A stretch of 7,219 bases of DNA from Nitrospira sp. (GTDB lineage: Bacteria; Nitrospirota; Nitrospiria; Nitrospirales; Nitrospiraceae): positions 1-7,219 of the forward strand of contig JAKDNQ010000105.1 of NCBI GenBank assembly GCA_030456405.1. The letters are read 5' to 3'. The position numbers and the translations under genes were made by a program. Of this stretch, positions 5,096 through 7,219 are shown in pieces. The notes below the pieces were generated by a model that searched no databases, was not told where the DNA came from, and worked only from the letters and a program-made list of their open reading frames with translations. Position 1 is the stretch's first letter. The number at the start of each line of letters is the position of its first letter.

Positions 5096-6358
5096 ATGAC
5101 ATGGGGACGGGTGCGACAGGAGGTGAGACAGATGCGGTTTGAAGAGCTGTATGAGCGGCGACAACAACGGACACTCACGATGGCGGCGGCGGCGGAGATC
5201 CTGGGGGTGACGGAGCGGACGTTTCGCCGGTGGAGTACCCGCTACGACACCGACGGCGTGGAGGGCTTGCAGGACCGGCGGCTGGGGCGCGCCTCGGCCC
5301 GCGCGGTGCCGGTGGATGAGGCGCTGGCCCTGGTGACACTGTATGAGACGCGGTACACGGGCTGGACCGTGAAGCATGTTCATGAGCGCTGGCAGGCCGA
5401 GCATGGCGGAACCCGCTCGTATACCTGGACGAAGAAGACGCTGCAGGCCGCAGGCCGTGTGGTGCGGGCCCCTCGGCGCGGGGCCCACCGGAAGAAGCGA
5501 CCCCGCAAACCCCTGCCCGGCATGATGCTCCATCAAGATGGGTCGACGCATGAGTGGGTGCCGGGGTGCCAGTGGGATCTGATCGTGACGTTGGATGATG
5601 CGACCAGCGAAATCTATTCGGCCTTCTTTGTGGAGGAAGAAGGCACGATGAGTAGTCTGCAGGGGATGCGCGCGGTCATCGAGGCGCAGGGCCTCTTCAG
5701 TTCCCTGTATACGGATCGGGGCTCGCACTACTGGTATACCGACGAGGCCGGCGGGAAGGTGGACAAGACGCGGCTGACGCAGGTGCACCGCGCCTTGCAG
5801 CAACTGGGGATCACGCTGATTCCCGCCTATTCGCCGGAAGCGCGCGGCCGCTCGGAGCGGGCCTTCCGCACGCTGCAGGATCGCGTGCCGAAAGAGTTGG
5901 CCCTGGCCGGGATCACCGAGATGGCCGCGGCGAATCAGTATCTCACCACCCAGTTCATCCCGGCCCATAACCAGCGGTGTGCCGTGCCGGCGGCTGAGAC
6001 GGGGACTGCGTTCATCCCGTGGAAGGGCACGGCCCTCGCCGAGGTGCTCTGTGTCCAGGAAGAACGGGTCGTGGCGAAGGACAATACCGTGCGGTATCAA
6101 GGCCTGAGCCTGCAACTCCCCCAGGATCCGCATCGGTTTCATTACGTGAGAGTCACGGTGCGGGTCCACGAATATCCCGATGGCACCCTGGCCGTGTTCC
6201 ATGGCCCCCGGTGTCTGGCGCGCTATCGTGCCGAGGGCCAGCTCATCGAGCCCGCGGCTGCGTCAGGGGGCCGGAAGAACCCGACCCCTCGGTCACGCGA
6301 CCGCCCGATCGTCGATCCTAGGGCCAGTGTGTGCGACGCCATTTCGGCAGGCGGCTGA
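5096..6358 (+). CDS. ISNCY/IS1202-family DDE transposase
   Basis: A 420-residue cut-and-paste or copy-type transposase that should bind the IS ends and join them to target DNA. Residues 26-50 (LTMAAAAEILGVTERTFRRWSTRYD) form the N-terminal helix-turn-helix. A basic linker follows (RAPRRGAHRKKRPRK, 124-138). The RNase-H-like catalytic core starts at about 143: D148 in HQDGSTHEW, D207 in YTDRGSHYW, and E254 in SPEARGRSERAFRTLQ give a D-59-D-46-E arrangement. The HQDGS and ARGRSER strings are typical of ISNCY/IS1202 transposases rather than classical IS481. The C-terminal region (about 320-385) holds a beta-rich domain ending in PDGTLAVFHGPRCLARY. The ATG at 5096 has GGAGG 6 nt upstream; a second ATG at 5132 also has AGGAGG (8-nt spacing) and could be the true start. 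GC content is higher than in the toxin-antitoxin genes beside it. Confidence 0.95.
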   Translation: MTWGRVRQEVRQMRFEELYERRQQRTLTMAAAAEILGVTERTFRRWSTRYDTDGVEGLQDRRLGRASARAVPVDEALALVTLYETRYTGWTVKHVHERWQAEHGGTRSYTWTKKTLQAAGRVVRAPRRGAHRKKRPRKPLPGMMLHQDGSTHEWVPGCQWDLIVTLDDATSEIYSAFFVEEEGTMSSLQGMRAVIEAQGLFSSLYTDRGSHYWYTDEAGGKVDKTRLTQVHRALQQLGITLIPAYSPEARGRSERAFRTLQDRVPKELALAGITEMAAANQYLTTQFIPAHNQRCAVPAAETGTAFIPWKGTALAEVLCVQEERVVAKDNTVRYQGLSLQLPQDPHRFHYVRVTVRVHEYPDGTLAVFHGPRCLARYRAEGQLIEPAAASGGRKNPTPRSRDRPIVDPRASVCDAISAGG

Positions 6359-6378
6359 AAAAAGCAGGAGGCAAACCA

Positions 6379-6427
6379 GGACAGATCATGTGCTACAAAA
6401 ACCGGACAACTTAACTTGCTATCTACA
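6379..6427 (-). repeat. Right terminal inverted repeat of the IS
   Basis: Reverse complement of the left end: a 30-bp perfect inner block (6379-6408) and an 11-bp perfect outer block (6417-6427), separated by 8 nt instead of 7. Confidence 0.92.
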
Positions 6428-6443
6428 GCTAAAGTTTCCTTAG
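6428..6443 (+). repeat. Right target-site duplication of the insertion sequence
   Basis: Exact 16-bp copy of 5001-5016, directly abutting the right inverted repeat. Confidence 0.92.
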
Positions 6444-6509
6444 GTCACCGCCATGACCAGCCTGAGATCATTGTCGATACCTTGCTCCTGGGGCGGGCAG
6501 AGTGTGGAG

Positions 6510-6720
6510 GGGATGGAGCCTGATGATCTTCTGTGCTCGCGCAACGCGCGGCCTCAGAAGGATGAGAAGGGCAGCCTGGCCGTCCTCCTGCTCGCGGAAC
6601 GCGCACGATAGGAATGTGCTCGTTCGACGCGCGCAATCGAGGATCGACCAGGCTACCCTTGAAAATGTAATGGGGAATTGAAAGGACGCGCGCAGTAGAA
6701 GATCAATCAGCCCCCATCCC
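6510..6720 (+). repeat. Structured hairpin repeat, copy D, with copy B lodged in its loop
   Basis: The left arm 6510-6531 (GGGATGGAGCCTGATGATCT plus TC) pairs with 6698-6720, with one bulge and two mismatches. Inside lie the left core half (TGTGCTCGCGCAACGCGCGG at 6532-6551) and the right core half (GGACGCGCGCAGTA at 6684-6697). They are separated by about 120 nt that contain the whole of copy B. In copy C the same two halves are only about 20 nt apart, so an insertion into copy D is the simplest reading. Confidence 0.75.
6567..6660 (+). repeat. Structured hairpin repeat, copy B
   Basis: The left arm 6567-6587 (AAGGGCAGCCTGGCCGTCCT plus C) pairs with 6639-6660, with one bulge and two mismatches. 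The core (6588-6638) is nearly identical to copy A: GCTCGCGGAACGCGCACGAT, then GAATGTGCTCGTTCGACG. Its arms are unrelated to those of copy A. Confidence 0.8.
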
Positions 6721-6755
6721 TGAAGAGATAACGAGCAAGCTTGGAGGGTGTATGA

Positions 6756-6851
6756 GAGGGCAGCCTAGACGGTTTCCTGTGCTCGTACAACGCGCGGTCT
6801 CGGAAGACCCTCGTTGGACACGCGCAGTGGGAAACCGTCTAGCCCGCCCTC
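6756..6851 (+). repeat. Structured hairpin repeat, copy C
   Basis: The 22-nt arms 6756-6777 and 6830-6851 pair at 20 of 22 positions. The core (6778-6829) has the same boundary words as copies A and B (GCTCG..CAACGCGC on the left, CTCGTTGGACACGCGCAG on the right). Its apical stem is different: GGTCT-CGGA-AGACC, a perfect small hairpin. The gene-free stretch 6444-7154 contains copies D, B and C plus partial copies, and otherwise nothing I recognise. Confidence 0.8.
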
Positions 6852-6869
6852 AAGCGAGAAATAGAAATG

Positions 6870-6917
6870 GGAGGATCGTTCGATGCACGCAGTAAAGGGC
6901 AACCTCGGCCACTCCCT
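6870..6917 (+). repeat. Partial structured-repeat module, paralogue of 4222-4270
   Basis: Right-half repeat core (GTTCGATGCACGCAGT) followed by an arm that ends in 19 bases identical to 4252-4270. No complementary left arm is present nearby. Confidence 0.65.
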
Positions 6918-7000
6918 AAAGAGAGGTATAGAGAATGGAAGTCCCTCGCCTGGGCTCATGGCAAGTCTCGGTGTCCAATGTGTGGTGGGTGAGCGAAAAT

Positions 7001-7037
7001 GGTACGCGCAGTGGGATCAATTCCGGGCGCTGACTCC
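7001..7037 (+). repeat. Partial structured-repeat module (right half only)
   Basis: ACGCGCAGTGGGA at 7004-7016 matches the end of the conserved repeat core, followed by a GC-rich arm whose partner is absent from the window. Confidence 0.4.
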
Positions 7038-7091
7038 AAGGGGTTAAAAGTAGAAGCGTTACGGTTTCTATGCCTCTGGATGACGTAGAGG

Positions 7092-7120
7092 TTGACACTG
7101 TATTCAGTGATAAGTAGCCT
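7092..7120 (+). promoter_or_regulatory. Possible promoter/operator of the gene at the right edge
   Basis: TTGACA (7092-7097) is a perfect -35, but the -10 at 17-nt spacing (TAGCCT, 7115-7120) is poor. CACTG-TATT-CAGTG (7096-7109) is a small inverted repeat inside the spacer that could be an operator. The site lies 35-60 nt upstream of the ATG at 7155. Confidence 0.3.
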
Positions 7121-7154
7121 GTGGTGAGTTTATTCTTAAGACAAGGACCTACTA

Positions 7155-7219
7155 ATGAAGCGACTACCTCACCGGCAGGAACTAATGAAACCGGTTTTAC
7201 AGGCTCTTGCGGATTTGGG
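7155..7219 (+). CDS. N-terminus of a probable Mrr-like restriction protein (cut by window end)
   Basis: Only 21 complete codons are in the window. They read MKRLPHRQELMKPVLQALAD followed by LG. The pattern P-x-x-Q-E-L-M-x-P-V-L-x-A-L-A-D-x-G is what the winged-helix Mrr N-terminal domain (PF14338-like) begins with; such proteins are type IV restriction enzymes that cut modified DNA. AAGGA lies 8 nt before the ATG, and an in-frame TAA at 7137-7139 means no earlier start is possible. Without the C-terminal catalytic domain the call rests on a short match and could be another protein with the same N-terminal domain. Confidence 0.5.
   Translation, partial: MKRLPHRQELMKPVLQALADL

Larger units (their letters stand above)
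5017..6427 (+). mobile_element. Complete insertion sequence, IS1202/ISNCY group, 1411 bp
   Basis: The element starts TGTAGATAGCA and ends with the exact reverse complement. It carries about 48-bp terminal inverted repeats (5017-5064 and 6379-6427), a single transposase gene occupying most of its length, and a perfect 16-bp direct repeat on each side. Everything expected of a functional copy is present, with no frameshift. From memory, IS1202-family elements are split into subgroups by target-duplication length, and one subgroup (ISTde1-like) makes about 15-18 bp; this copy would fit there. The intact ends and duplication suggest recent insertion. It landed just upstream of the toxin-antitoxin promoter, separating that operon from the repeat-rich DNA to the right. 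Confidence 0.93.

Noticed and set aside
5081..6202. 373-residue minus-strand open frame over the transposase
   Set aside because: Antisense shadow of a GC-rich gene; rich in H, R and P and without recognisable motifs.
4086..6851. Integron attC sites
   Set aside because: Some copies contain GTTGGAC, which fits GTTRRRY, but there is no matching RYYYAAC on the other side, no cassette genes and no integrase; copies A and B have GTTCGAC.
6510..6851. CRISPR array
   Set aside because: Repeat units are imperfect, unevenly spaced and self-paired with different arms; no cas genes are present.
6765..6959. Minus-strand open frame similar to part of one at 4130-4360
   Set aside because: Also a translation of the repeat modules (4222-4270 and 6870-6917), not a conserved protein.

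Overview
The window looks like chromosomal DNA from a Nitrospira-type bacterium (phylum Nitrospirota). This is an inference from the gene set (hopanoid-associated HpnA, a farnesyl-diphosphate synthase, a CruF-type carotenoid protein), the moderately high GC and the dense interspersed structured repeats. No marker gene is present to prove it.

Left half (1-4072): five genes, all on the minus strand. In transcription order they are a short-chain prenyl diphosphate synthase (ispA type, 3109-3999), a hopanoid-associated nucleotide-sugar epimerase (hpnA, 2037-3020), a CruF/DUF422-type carotenoid membrane protein (1139-1948), a small exported protein of unknown function (660-1007) and a phage-holin-4-2-family (PF04020) membrane protein (193-651). 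The first three fit one theme: FPP feeds hopanoids and carotenoids, and the other two genes act on those lipids. The intergenic spacers contain short-word repeats.

Centre (4073-5016): a block of hairpin-forming repeats, then a RelE-type toxin and Phd/YefM antitoxin pair on the minus strand. The antitoxin ATG lies just downstream of a perfect 19-bp-arm palindrome (4954-4997) that contains the TATAAT of its promoter, a textbook autoregulatory layout.

Mobile element (5017-6427): an intact 1411-bp insertion sequence of the IS1202/ISNCY group. It has one DDE transposase, composite terminal inverted repeats and a perfect 16-bp target duplication. It sits immediately upstream of the antitoxin -35 box.

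Right part (6444-7154): no credible gene, but a second cluster of the same hairpin repeats. They have a conserved head, and stem arms that differ between copies but remain self-complementary; one copy lies inside the loop of another. This family is the least explained element here. The window ends 21 codons into a plus-strand gene whose N-terminus resembles the Mrr N-terminal domain of type IV restriction enzymes, so the right edge may be defence-related.
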